DNA of 64,000 bases. Source: Demequina sp. NBRC 110057 (GTDB lineage: Bacteria > Actinomycetota > Actinomycetes > Actinomycetales > Demequinaceae). The position numbers were made by a program, and so were the translations under genes. The notes below the pieces were generated by a model that was not told the DNA's origin, ran no database searches, and was given only the letters and a program-made list of their open reading frames with translations. Location: positions 1-64,000 of the forward strand of contig NZ_BBRN01000005.1 of assembly GCF_002090175.1 (NCBI RefSeq). The letters are read 5' to 3'. Numbering within the stretch: the first letter of the stretch is position 1; the number at the start of each line of letters is the position of its first letter. Shown in pieces: positions 21,571 to 29,007 of this stretch.

Positions 21571-21618
21571 CATCACTATATCTGGGGGCGACGCCCGGAA
21601 GCCACCACTAGATGGTGT
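21571..21618 (-). promoter_or_regulatory. Pair of NrdR boxes upstream of nrdH
   Basis: Two 16-bp near-palindromes, 21571-21586 and 21603-21618, read on the minus strand as CCCAGATATAGTGATG and ACACCATCTAGTGGTG. They match the NrdR box pattern, and their starts are 32 bases apart, i.e. three helical turns, the usual NrdR arrangement. The proximal box contains a TATAGT -10-like sequence. Expected effect: repression of nrdHIEF by NrdR with dATP. Confidence 0.75.
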
Positions 21619-21636
21619 GTTTCTTCCACAATTTTG

Positions 21637-21664
21637 TGCACAGGCCCTGTGAGCAGCCTGTGCA
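21637..21664. repeat. Inverted repeat between nrdH and guanine deaminase
   Basis: Nine-base perfect arms TGCACAGGC (21637-21645) and GCCTGTGCA (21656-21664) with a ten-base spacer, just outside the distal NrdR box. It may be an operator or a weak hairpin; no regulator is identified. Confidence 0.45.
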
Positions 21665-21684
21665 TAGCAGTGGACAGAGTGAGC

Positions 21685-21726
21685 GACACGCCCGAGTGTC
21701 ACGCTGACACGCCGAGGCGACACGCC
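21685..21726. promoter_or_regulatory. Operator-like repeats upstream of guanine deaminase
   Basis: Three direct copies of GACACGCC at 21685, 21706 and 21719, with an overlapping inverted repeat GTGTCA-CGC-TGACAC at 21696-21710. A possible -10 box TAGCGT follows at about 21784. The arrangement suggests a binding site for a purine-responsive regulator not encoded here. Confidence 0.4.
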
Positions 21727-21864
21727 GTAGCCGGCTTCCGATACCCCACCCACGTAAGAAATGTGGGCGAAATCCTGTCCGACTAGCGTGGCGTCGAGAG
21801 CAGTCAGCGGGCGCCAGTGTCCCGCCCCTCGGGCCGCGCCCGAGTCCTTGAGGAAGGCCACCTC

Positions 21865-23271
21865 GTGTCCCCCACCGTCTACCGCGCGCACATTTTCCAC
21901 ATCGCCGGGCAGCCCGACCAGGCCGACGTCACCTCGCACCTGGTGTCGCTGCCGGACGGCGCCCTCGTCGTGGACGAGGCGGGCACCGTCGCGTGGTGCG
22001 GCCCCTTCGCCGCGCTTCCCGCGCAGTGGGCCGATGCGCCCGTCACCCGCGCCGACTACCTGATCCCCGGCTTCGTCGACAGCCACGTGCACTTCCCCCA
22101 GGCCTACGCGACCGCGGCGCACGGTGGAGGGCAGCTGCTCGAGTGGCTCGACCACTGCATCTTCCCCACCGAGGCCCGCTACGCCGACCCGGCCTTCGCC
22201 GATCAGGCCGCCCGCTACTTCACGCGCCGCCGCATCGCGGCCGGCACCACCGCCGCGATGGTGTTCGGCTCGGCCTTCCCCGTCGCCCAGGACGCCCTGT
22301 ACCGCGCCACGCTGGACGCCGGCCTGCGCATCGTCTCGGGACGAGGCGTGCAAACGGTGGGTCCCGAGACGGCATCGGCCCTCATGACGAGCGAGGCCGC
22401 CGCGATCGAGATGGTCGCCGACGAGATCTCGCGCTGGCACGCCATCGACACGGGCGACGCGCGCACCGCCAAGGTGCAGGTGGGAATCGTCCCGCGCTTC
22501 TCCCTTTCCGTAACGCCCGCGACGCTGGCCGCGATGGGAGAGCTGTACGACGAGGTCCGCGGGCGCGGCGTGTACTTCCACTCGCACCTGAACGAGAACA
22601 ACCGCAAGGGCGACGGCGAGATCGCGGCGGTGCTGGGCACCTACGGCGTCAACTCCTACCTCGACACCTACGACGGGCACTTCCTGCCCGGCTCGAAGCA
22701 GGGCGGCTCGACGCTGCTGGGCCGGCGCTCCACCCTCGCGCACGCGGTGCACTCCCAGGCGGGCGAACTGGCGCGCATGGCCGAGACGGGTACGTCGATC
22801 GCTCACTGCCCCACCTCCCAGCTGTTCCTCGGCTCCGGAACGATGCCGTGGCGTGCCACTGTGGCCGCTGGTGTCAACGTATCTCTGGGGTCTGACATCG
22901 GCGCCGGGGACGAGTGGCTCATCTCGCGCGTGGCAGGCGACTGCTACAAGGTGCACATCTCCGAGGACGGCGACGCCGGGACCGCCCTCCACCCCGCCGA
23001 GCTCCTGTTCGCCGCCACGCTCGCGGGCGCACGGGCGCTCGACATGGAGCACGCCTTCGGCAACTTCGATGAGGGCAAGGACGCGGACTTCCTCCTCATC
23101 GACAAGAAGCTGTGGGAGCCGCTCGACGGCATGCTGTCGATGGGGATCCGCTCCGACGACGAGGACGAGGCCACGCTCGAGGAGCTGTTCACGCTGCTCA
23201 TGGGCCTGCGCCAGCCCGCCATCGCGGGCGTCTTCGTGCAGGGCACGAGGGCGGTCGCCCCGCCGCTGTAG
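21865..23271 (+). CDS. guaD: Guanine deaminase
   Basis: Deaminates guanine to xanthine, feeding xanthine dehydrogenase. 468 residues, amidohydrolase fold: PGFVDSHVHFPQ with His74/His76, HSHLNEN around residue 233, LAHAVH near 290 and GSDIGAGD with the metal-binding Asp near 340. The GTG at 21865 is preferred since GAGGAAGG lies seven bases before it, although the frame is open further upstream. Monocistronic or followed by the small gene at 23398, and divergent from nrdH. Confidence 0.93.
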   Translation: MSPTVYRAHIFHIAGQPDQADVTSHLVSLPDGALVVDEAGTVAWCGPFAALPAQWADAPVTRADYLIPGFVDSHVHFPQAYATAAHGGGQLLEWLDHCIFPTEARYADPAFADQAARYFTRRRIAAGTTAAMVFGSAFPVAQDALYRATLDAGLRIVSGRGVQTVGPETASALMTSEAAAIEMVADEISRWHAIDTGDARTAKVQVGIVPRFSLSVTPATLAAMGELYDEVRGRGVYFHSHLNENNRKGDGEIAAVLGTYGVNSYLDTYDGHFLPGSKQGGSTLLGRRSTLAHAVHSQAGELARMAETGTSIAHCPTSQLFLGSGTMPWRATVAAGVNVSLGSDIGAGDEWLISRVAGDCYKVHISEDGDAGTALHPAELLFAATLAGARALDMEHAFGNFDEGKDADFLLIDKKLWEPLDGMLSMGIRSDDEDEATLEELFTLLMGLRQPAIAGVFVQGTRAVAPPL

Positions 23272-23397
23272 CGCGGAGGCGACGCGGCGGATGCCCGGCA
23301 CGCACCCAGAGCGGCATCGTCGCCTTCCCGGGGCCTCCCTGAGCCCGGAGTCTGGATGCGCACGGGGCACCCGCCGCGCCATGAAAGGATTCCCGCC

Positions 23398-23676
23398 ATG
23401 GCAGTGGTGAGCGACAGGGTCCGCGAGCGAGCGGTGGAGGACTTCGGCGTCGACTCGGCGGCCATCCTGAGCGCCTTGGAGCGGATCTCGCTGCCCGGGT
23501 CGGTCGACCCCGAGCGCGTCCACGCCGCGATCCTCATGGTGTCGCGCGCTCACCGGGGCCTGTTCGCCGATGCCGTGGAGCACGCCGAGTCCGACTGGCG
23601 CGACCTCCTCGACCGGGCCGGCCTGGCCGATGCCGGGTGGGCCGAGGAGATCACCGAGCGTTTCGGCCCCGCCTAG
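23398..23676 (+). CDS. Small protein of unknown function
   Basis: 92 residues, acidic and helical in appearance, with no signal peptide or membrane segment and no motif I recognise. Codon use is good and an AAAGGA lies eight bases before the ATG, so it is probably real. It follows guanine deaminase by 126 bases on the same strand and ends just before a strong terminator, so it may be the last gene of that transcript. Function cannot be assigned. Confidence 0.6.
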   Translation: MAVVSDRVRERAVEDFGVDSAAILSALERISLPGSVDPERVHAAILMVSRAHRGLFADAVEHAESDWRDLLDRAGLADAGWAEEITERFGPA

Positions 23677-23680
23677 CTTC

Positions 23681-23708
23681 GCGGCCCCGCCTCACTTCGC
23701 GGGGCCGC
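23681..23708. terminator. Bidirectional terminator
   Basis: Ten-base perfect stem GCGGCCCCGC / GCGGGGCCGC with an eight-base loop between the convergent small gene (+) and the ABC-2 permease gene (-). Confidence 0.75.
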
Positions 23709-23721
23709 CCTCACGCCCCGT

Positions 23722-24507
23722 CTACGCGTCGCGCTTGCCCATGGCGACCGAGGCCGTGATGCAGGCGCCGACCGCCCACGCAAGGGTGACGATCGAGCCC
23801 AATGCCGGGCCAATGTCCTCCGGGCTGATCCCGAACGAGCCCGAGCCGATCACGGCATCGCCCGCCCCGCTGGGGAGGTAGGCGGTGATGTTGCCGAGCC
23901 AGTCGAGCCCGAAGAGGCTCGCGAACGGGAGCACGATCAGCAGGCCGATGACCGTGGTCACGGCGATGCCGCTCGACTTCACGAGCGCGCCGATGCCGAC
24001 GGCCATGATCGATGTGGCGATGCACACCGCGGGAACGCCGAACAGGATCTGCCAGGTGTGGCCCACCGTCCAATCGACCACGGCGCCGTCGTCCCCGTAC
24101 TGCACGAGGATGATGACGAGCGAGACGGCGAGCACGAGGATCGACACGATTCCCGTGTAGATCGCGGCCGCGGTCGCCTTTGCGGCGAGCCAGAGGTTCC
24201 TGCGCGGCACCACGGAGAACGACACGCGGTACATGCCGGAGCTCCACTCGCCGGTGGCGAGCAGCGCAGAGTAGACGGACAGGATCACCCAGGGCATCAG
24301 CACGCCCTTGGCCGCGGTGACGACGGTCCACTCGGCTTCGATGCCGGCCTCCGGGGGCGCGTAACCGCCGGTGGCGACGATGAGGACCGCGAGGCCGATG
24401 GCCGCGATGGCGATCCACCACATGCCGCGCATGGTCGTGATCTTGAGCAGTTCGGCGCGCACGGCGCCGCCAAAGGTGAGACGGTTCTGCGCAACGACGG
24501 TGGTCAC
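23722..24507 (-). CDS. ABC-2 type exporter permease
   Basis: Six-helix membrane protein, 261 residues, of the ABC-2/BcrB class: N-terminal cytoplasmic RAELLKITTMRGMWW, then hydrophobic segments at about 30-50, 65-90, 110-135, 150-175, 180-205 and 230-255. Pairs with the ATPase directly upstream (4-base overlap). Last gene of the CPBP/LAETG cluster. Such pairs export or defend against peptides and lipophilic drugs. Confidence 0.85.
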   Translation of the reverse strand: MTTVVAQNRLTFGGAVRAELLKITTMRGMWWIAIAAIGLAVLIVATGGYAPPEAGIEAEWTVVTAAKGVLMPWVILSVYSALLATGEWSSGMYRVSFSVVPRRNLWLAAKATAAAIYTGIVSILVLAVSLVIILVQYGDDGAVVDWTVGHTWQILFGVPAVCIATSIMAVGIGALVKSSGIAVTTVIGLLIVLPFASLFGLDWLGNITAYLPSGAGDAVIGSGSFGISPEDIGPALGSIVTLAWAVGACITASVAMGKRDA

Positions 24508-25424
24508 TTGACCGCTCCTTCCGGGGTTCCGGCCTGGTATTCGACGGCATCGGCCGTGAGACGGAGGTACGCCTCCTCGAGGGTGGCGTTGCTCTTGACG
24601 AGTTCGTTCAGCGCCAATCCGGAACCGACGGCGAGCTCCGCGATGCGGGGCGGCTCGAGCCCGTTGACCACGACGGCATCGGTGGTGCGAGTGACCTCGG
24701 CACCCTCGGCTGCGACGATCGCCGCGAGCCTGTCATCGTCCGAGGTCTTGACCGTCACGGCGCCGGTGGCGGCCTGAGCGGTGAAGTCGGCGACGGAGCC
24801 CTGGGCGAGGATCTTGCCGCGGCCGATGACCACCACACGATCCGCGGTCAGCTGCACCTCGCTCATGAGGTGGCTGGACAGCAGCACCGTGCGCCCCTCG
24901 GCGGCGAACTGCCTCGCCAGGTTGCGTACCCAAAGGACGCCGTCGGGGTCGAGGCCGTTGACGGGCTCGTCCATGATCAGCGTCGCGGGATCTCCCAGCA
25001 GCGCCGTGGCGATGCCGAGGCGCTGCCCCATGCCGAGCGAGAAGCCCTTGACGCGCTTCTTGGCCACCTGGTCGAGGCCGGTCATCTGGATGACCTCGTC
25101 GACCCGCTTACGGCCGATGCCGTGGGTGGCGGCGAGCACTCGCAGGTGGTTGCGGGCGGTGCGGCCAGGGGTGACGGACTTGGCCTCGAGAAGCGCGCCC
25201 ACCACGTGCATCGGGGCGGCGTGGGAAGCGAGAGGCTTGCCATCGACGGTCGCCGTTCCGGCATCGGGCCTATCCAGGCCCATGATCATGCGCATGGTCG
25301 TGGACTTTCCCGCGCCATTGGGACCCAGGAAGCCCGTCACCGACCCCGCCGGCGCCGTGAACGAGATGTCGTCCACCGCCCGCTTGGGCCCGTAGGTCTT
25401 GGTGAGATTGGCGACCTCGATCAC
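24504..25424 (-). CDS. ABC-2 exporter ATPase (BcrA/CcmA class)
   Basis: 306 residues. Walker A GPNGAGKST near residue 37, signature FSLGMGQRLGIA, Walker B TLIMDEPVNGLDP, switch His in SSHLMSEV, then a C-terminal DUF4162-like extension of about 80 residues common in drug and peptide exporters. The GTG start overlaps the stop of the CPBP gene (GTGA) and the gene overlaps the permease by 4 bases, so the three are translationally coupled. Confidence 0.92.
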   Translation of the reverse strand: MIEVANLTKTYGPKRAVDDISFTAPAGSVTGFLGPNGAGKSTTMRMIMGLDRPDAGTATVDGKPLASHAAPMHVVGALLEAKSVTPGRTARNHLRVLAATHGIGRKRVDEVIQMTGLDQVAKKRVKGFSLGMGQRLGIATALLGDPATLIMDEPVNGLDPDGVLWVRNLARQFAAEGRTVLLSSHLMSEVQLTADRVVVIGRGKILAQGSVADFTAQAATGAVTVKTSDDDRLAAIVAAEGAEVTRTTDAVVVNGLEPPRIAELAVGSGLALNELVKSNATLEEAYLRLTADAVEYQAGTPEGAVK

Positions 25425-26263
25425 GACGGTTCTCCCTCGTAGATGTTGGTGGGCAAACTAGCAGGACGGGCCTGTGACCGGTAGGGGTCCGCCGTCAGCT
25501 TCCAGGCCGCGATGAGCGACACGAGGCCCACGATCACGATGAGGTCCGAGTGGGCCCCGAAGGCCGGGGCCTTGCCCTGCACGAAGGTCATGAAGTCCCA
25601 GGCACCGTGCAACAGCATCGGCAGTACGAGAGTGCCGCTGAGGCGGCGAGCCACGTAGAAGATTGACCCCGATAGCCCCGCCGTGATCACCTGCACCGCG
25701 CCGATGGCCGGAGCTCCGAGCGCCAGATTGACGATGTGGAAGGCCCCGAACATCAGGCTGGTGAGCAGCCAGACCGAGCGCTCGCCGAGGCGAGCACGAA
25801 GCCCGGTGAGGAGCACTCCCCTGGCCATCATCTCCTCCGCGAATCCCACCAGGACTCCGAGGATGATGGCGGTGAGCAGGAACTCGGGAGCGATGGCGGA
25901 GTAGTCGGTGGCGATGAGCCCGAGGGCCGTCAGCGCGATCATGGCGATCGGCACGATCCAGGCCCACGCGAGCCGTGCCCGCGAGCGGTCGAAGAGCACC
26001 GGCTTCCACCAGCCGAGCAGCCCCGTCAGGAGCGCCATGAGGACGCCGCCGGCGACGAGGGAAACGTCGGCCGCTCGCCAGAGGTTTGCGGCGGTGTTGC
26101 CCCATTCGGGGTACGGGATTGCGGCGTGCTTTTGGACGACGAAGACGAGGCCCGAGTAGAGGAGCCAGGCGGTGACACCGATCCAGGCCTGCGGCGCGAC
26201 GCGCAGGATGGAACGGGCGGTGGCCCCGCTCGCGAGGCGAGCGGGGCCGGTGGTCGTGGTCAT
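25421..26263 (-). CDS. CPBP-family intramembrane metalloprotease (second copy)
   Basis: 280 residues with about eight hydrophobic segments. Conserved CPBP (CAAX protease/Abi) motifs are all present: EEMMARG (EExxxR) around residue 148, FGAFH near 180 and HGAWDF near 225. Glu and His residues of these motifs form the metal site in characterised members. ATG 26263 overlaps the stop of the LAETG protein gene (ATGA), so the protease and the surface protein are coupled; AAGG nine bases upstream lies inside that gene. Members act in prenyl-protein processing, bacteriocin maturation or immunity; the target here is unknown. Confidence 0.87.
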   Translation of the reverse strand: MTTTTGPARLASGATARSILRVAPQAWIGVTAWLLYSGLVFVVQKHAAIPYPEWGNTAANLWRAADVSLVAGGVLMALLTGLLGWWKPVLFDRSRARLAWAWIVPIAMIALTALGLIATDYSAIAPEFLLTAIILGVLVGFAEEMMARGVLLTGLRARLGERSVWLLTSLMFGAFHIVNLALGAPAIGAVQVITAGLSGSIFYVARRLSGTLVLPMLLHGAWDFMTFVQGKAPAFGAHSDLIVIVGLVSLIAAWKLTADPYRSQARPASLPTNIYEGEPS

Positions 26264-27360
26264 GACCGGACCTTCGGGCGGGTGAGGCCGATCGCGAGCG
26301 ATCCGAGGCCGATGCCGGCGGCACCGATCGCGGCGAGCTCCCACGTCCAGCTGGCGACGCCGGTCTCGGCGAGGCCCGATGCGTCGGTCGCCTTCGCGGT
26401 GACCGGGGCCGCGGCGGGGGCGGTCTTGGTGGCCTCGGCGACGGCAGCGGGCAGCGTCACCTTGGTGACGTGCGCGGTGGTCGTGGCGGGGGTAGCCGCG
26501 GGCCCGGTGGCGTCGGGGTCAGTGTCGGGAAGCACGATGTCGGGCACCTTGTCGCCGTCGTTGTTCGCCTCAACGGTGAGCGGCACGGGAGTGCCCTGGG
26601 GCAGCAGGGGAGGCGCGGTGAGCGCTGCGACGATGTCCTCGTCCGCAGGGATCTGCAGCTCCGAGAGGAACGTCGGGCTCAACTGCGGCGCATCCACCGG
26701 AGTGCCCTGCGGACGCGCGGCCGGAACCGCATCGGTCGCCACCAGCTGAGGATCCGCGGGAACCGTCACCTCGGAACCAATCTCGGGCTTCAGTTGCGGC
26801 GCATCCACCGGAGTGGCCTGGGGACGCGCGGTCGGGACCGCATCGGTCGTCACCAATTGCGGGTCCGCAGGAGTGGCCTGGGGGCGCGGCGTGGGCCGGT
26901 CCTGAGGCAGCACCGGGTACGTGTCCTCCGAGCCCACCTCACGGTTCACCAGCGGGGTGCCCCCCGGAGTGGCCTGGGGCCGCGCGGTCGGCACGGCATC
27001 GGTCGCTACCAACTGCGGGTCCGCGGGCACGGTCACCTCGGACAGGAAAGTCGGGCTCACCAGGTCTGTGCCGGTCGGAACGGCCTGCGGGCGGGGGCTC
27101 GGGACCGTGACGTCCTGGGTGCGCGATGCGAGATCCTTCAGCGCGAGGAACTCGGGCCGAATCTGGCGGATCGCCTCCGGCGAGGGCGAGGGCGAGGCCG
27201 AGGGCTCGGCGCTCGGCGCGGCCGTAGCGTCAGAAGTCTGGTCGCAGTCGCGGCCAAGCGGTCCGGAGGCGAACGCAGCCTGGGGGGCGAGGACGAGTCC
27301 GACGGCGATTCCGGCGGCGGCGAGGCCGCCAGCGACGCGGCGGGGGTGAATGGCGGACAT
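26260..27360 (-). CDS. LAETG-anchored proline-rich repeat surface protein
   Basis: 366 residues. Signal peptide 1-31 with AFA/S cleavage, a Ser/Pro/Ala linker to about 62, then a repeat region at 83-260 in which a roughly 37-residue unit recurs (clear copies at 109-145 and 198-234, a longer variant at 146-197, partial ones at both ends). Each unit carries DPQLV-T-DAVP, then RPQ-TP, and ends in SE. A sortase signal follows: LAETG at 330-334, a hydrophobic stretch and the basic tail RPKVRS. LAxTG is the form used by class E sortases of high-GC actinobacteria. ATG 27360 has GAAGGAG eight bases upstream. I know no family for the repeats. It sits between two CPBP protease genes. Confidence 0.88.
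   Translation of the reverse strand: MSAIHPRRVAGGLAAAGIAVGLVLAPQAAFASGPLGRDCDQTSDATAAPSAEPSASPSPSPEAIRQIRPEFLALKDLASRTQDVTVPSPRPQAVPTGTDLVSPTFLSEVTVPADPQLVATDAVPTARPQATPGGTPLVNREVGSEDTYPVLPQDRPTPRPQATPADPQLVTTDAVPTARPQATPVDAPQLKPEIGSEVTVPADPQLVATDAVPAARPQGTPVDAPQLSPTFLSELQIPADEDIVAALTAPPLLPQGTPVPLTVEANNDGDKVPDIVLPDTDPDATGPAATPATTTAHVTKVTLPAAVAEATKTAPAAAPVTAKATDASGLAETGVASWTWELAAIGAAGIGLGSLAIGLTRPKVRS
26583..27114 (-). repeat. In-gene tandem repeats of the LAETG protein
   Basis: DNA encoding the imperfect 26-52 residue units described for the surface protein. The related units are similar at the nucleotide level, e.g. the stretch encoding ADPQLVATDAVP is nearly the same in the copies near 27027 and 26760. 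Such repeats can change copy number by slippage or recombination. Confidence 0.75.
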
Positions 27361-27463
27361 GGTGTTCTCCTTCAGAGGGGTACTGCGTGGGGTGGGGGTT
27401 CGCCCCTCGTGCGAGGGACGAGGTCGTGAGGGCCGCCCCGCCATTGCGACGGACCTCACGGGC

Positions 27464-28234
27464 TTAGAGGGCTGCGGGAAGGACCATCGCGACCGAGAAC
27501 ATTGCCCAGTCGTTGACGATGTGTGCTCCGGTCGAGACCCAGATGTTGCGGGTGACCACGTAGGCGAGGGTGAGGAACACCCTGGCGAGGCCGATGTAGA
27601 GCAGGCACTGCAGGACGTTCCAGCCGTAGGTCGGCAGGTGCAGCAGCCCGAACATCACGGCGGTGGCGCCCCAGGCGAGAGCGAGGGCCGCGGTGCGGTT
27701 CCAGCGGAACCGGCGCACCAGGACCGACAGCAGCGCGAGCAGCGGCAGGATGGTGATGAGTTCCTCGCCCAGCAACTGCGGAATCGTTGCGGCGAAGAAG
27801 TTGAGACGCTCACCGAGGCTGGCGTCCGCGAGCAGGTCACCGGAGGGGTTGGCGTTGCCCCCGATCACACCGTTGAGCGCCGACGCGACTGTGAAGGTCA
27901 CGGTGAGGTTCAGGACGCCGAACCCGACCATCTGCAGCACCTGGCGCAGGCGCACGCTGCGGAAGATCTGGGTCCATCCGCTCGGCGCCGCCCAGGCGAG
28001 GGCGAGGAGCGGAATCAGCGGGAACAGGATCGCGTGGGTCCACTGCTGGACCGCGGCGCCACCCGGGATGGGAAGCAGGACCAGCTGGGCGAAGGACACG
28101 GCGCAGGCCGCGACCACGACGAGCCAGCGGGCTCCGGAGATCGCTCCGGGACCGTCGTACAGCGGCAGGTCGGGCTTGGTGGGACGGTTCTCCGCGCTGG
28201 CGGGGAAGGGCTTGGCCACGGGGTTGGCGCTCAT
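27464..28234 (-). CDS. CPBP-family membrane protein (first copy)
   Basis: 256 residues, about seven to eight hydrophobic segments. CPBP motifs are present but not all canonical: GEELITI keeps the two glutamates while the Arg of EExxxR is replaced by Ile; FGLLHLPTYGWN and the C-terminal HIVNDW are conserved. The changed motif could mean altered specificity or a non-proteolytic role. It precedes the LAETG gene by 103 bases and follows the response regulator by 107 bases, a gap that holds a 16-bp perfect palindrome. A good AGGAG lies before the ATG. Confidence 0.83.
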   Translation of the reverse strand: MSANPVAKPFPASAENRPTKPDLPLYDGPGAISGARWLVVVAACAVSFAQLVLLPIPGGAAVQQWTHAILFPLIPLLALAWAAPSGWTQIFRSVRLRQVLQMVGFGVLNLTVTFTVASALNGVIGGNANPSGDLLADASLGERLNFFAATIPQLLGEELITILPLLALLSVLVRRFRWNRTAALALAWGATAVMFGLLHLPTYGWNVLQCLLYIGLARVFLTLAYVVTRNIWVSTGAHIVNDWAMFSVAMVLPAAL

Positions 28235-28314
28235 GTCATCTCCTCAATTGGTGATGACTCAAGTCTTGTGAAACGGCCCCCGCCGCACATCGTCCAGCCG
28301 CAGACACTTGCGCG

Positions 28315-28330
28315 TACTGCGATCGCAGTA
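28315..28330. promoter_or_regulatory. 16-bp perfect palindrome upstream of the CPBP/LAETG operon
   Basis: TACTGCGATCGCAGTA, perfectly self-complementary, 81-96 bases before the first CPBP start and 12 bases past the response-regulator stop. Size and symmetry suit a dimeric LuxR/NarL-type regulator such as the one next door. It could also form a weak hairpin. Confidence 0.5.
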
Positions 28331-28341
28331 GGCGCGCTCCC

Positions 28342-29007
28342 CTACCCCTCGTTCCCGGCGAGTCCTGCCTGGTAGGCGGCCACCACGAGCTGGGCTCGGT
28401 CCCGCGCGCCGACCTTCATCATGGCGCGGTTCACGTGCGTCTTTGCGGTCAGCGGGCTCACGAACAGGCGCGCGGCGATGTCCTCGTTGCTGAGGCCCTG
28501 CGCCACCAACAGCACCACCTCGCGCTCGCGCTCCGTCAGGTGGCGGAACACGTCCGATGCCACCGAGGGCTGCGCACGTTCCCGCGACACGTGGGAGATC
28601 ACGGCCTTGGTCGCAGCGGGAGACAGCAGCTCCTCCCCCGCCGCCACGGTCCGCACCGCGTCCAACAGGGCTCCCGGCCTCACGCTCTTGCCCAGGAATC
28701 CACTCGCCCCACCGCGCAGGGCCCGCAGCACGTACTCGTCCTCCTCGAACGTGGTGAGCACAATCACGCGGACATCGGACAGATCGGGATCGGCGGCGAT
28801 CTGCTCCGTCGCGTCCAGCCCATCCATGCCGGGCATGCGGATGTCCATGAGCACCACGTCGGGCCGGCTGGCGCGCACGAGGTCGAGCGCGGCGGCGCCG
28901 TCGGCCGCCTCTCCCACCACCTCGATGTCGTCCGCGGTGCCCAGAATCGCGACGAAGCCGCCGCGGATGAGGTCCTGGTCGTCGACGACCGCGACACGAA
29001 GCGTCAT
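28342..29007 (-). CDS. NarL/LuxR-type response regulator
   Basis: 221 residues. Receiver domain with acidic pair Asp9-Asp10, phosphoacceptor Asp55 in LMDIRMPG, Thr in VLTTF and Lys in FLGKSV near 105; LuxR-type helix-turn-helix at about 152-212 (LTEREREVVLLVAQGLSNEDIA). Its start overlaps the sensor kinase stop (ATGA). It most likely controls the CPBP/LAETG/ABC genes directly downstream, perhaps through the palindrome at 28315-28330. Confidence 0.93.
   Translation of the reverse strand: MTLRVAVVDDQDLIRGGFVAILGTADDIEVVGEAADGAAALDLVRASRPDVVLMDIRMPGMDGLDATEQIAADPDLSDVRVIVLTTFEEDEYVLRALRGGASGFLGKSVRPGALLDAVRTVAAGEELLSPAATKAVISHVSRERAQPSVASDVFRHLTEREREVVLLVAQGLSNEDIAARLFVSPLTAKTHVNRAMMKVGARDRAQLVVAAYQAGLAGNEG

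Noticed and set aside
26583-27114. Repeat region read as a CRISPR array
   Set aside because: Repeats are in frame, imperfect, proline-rich coding units without unique spacers; no cas genes.
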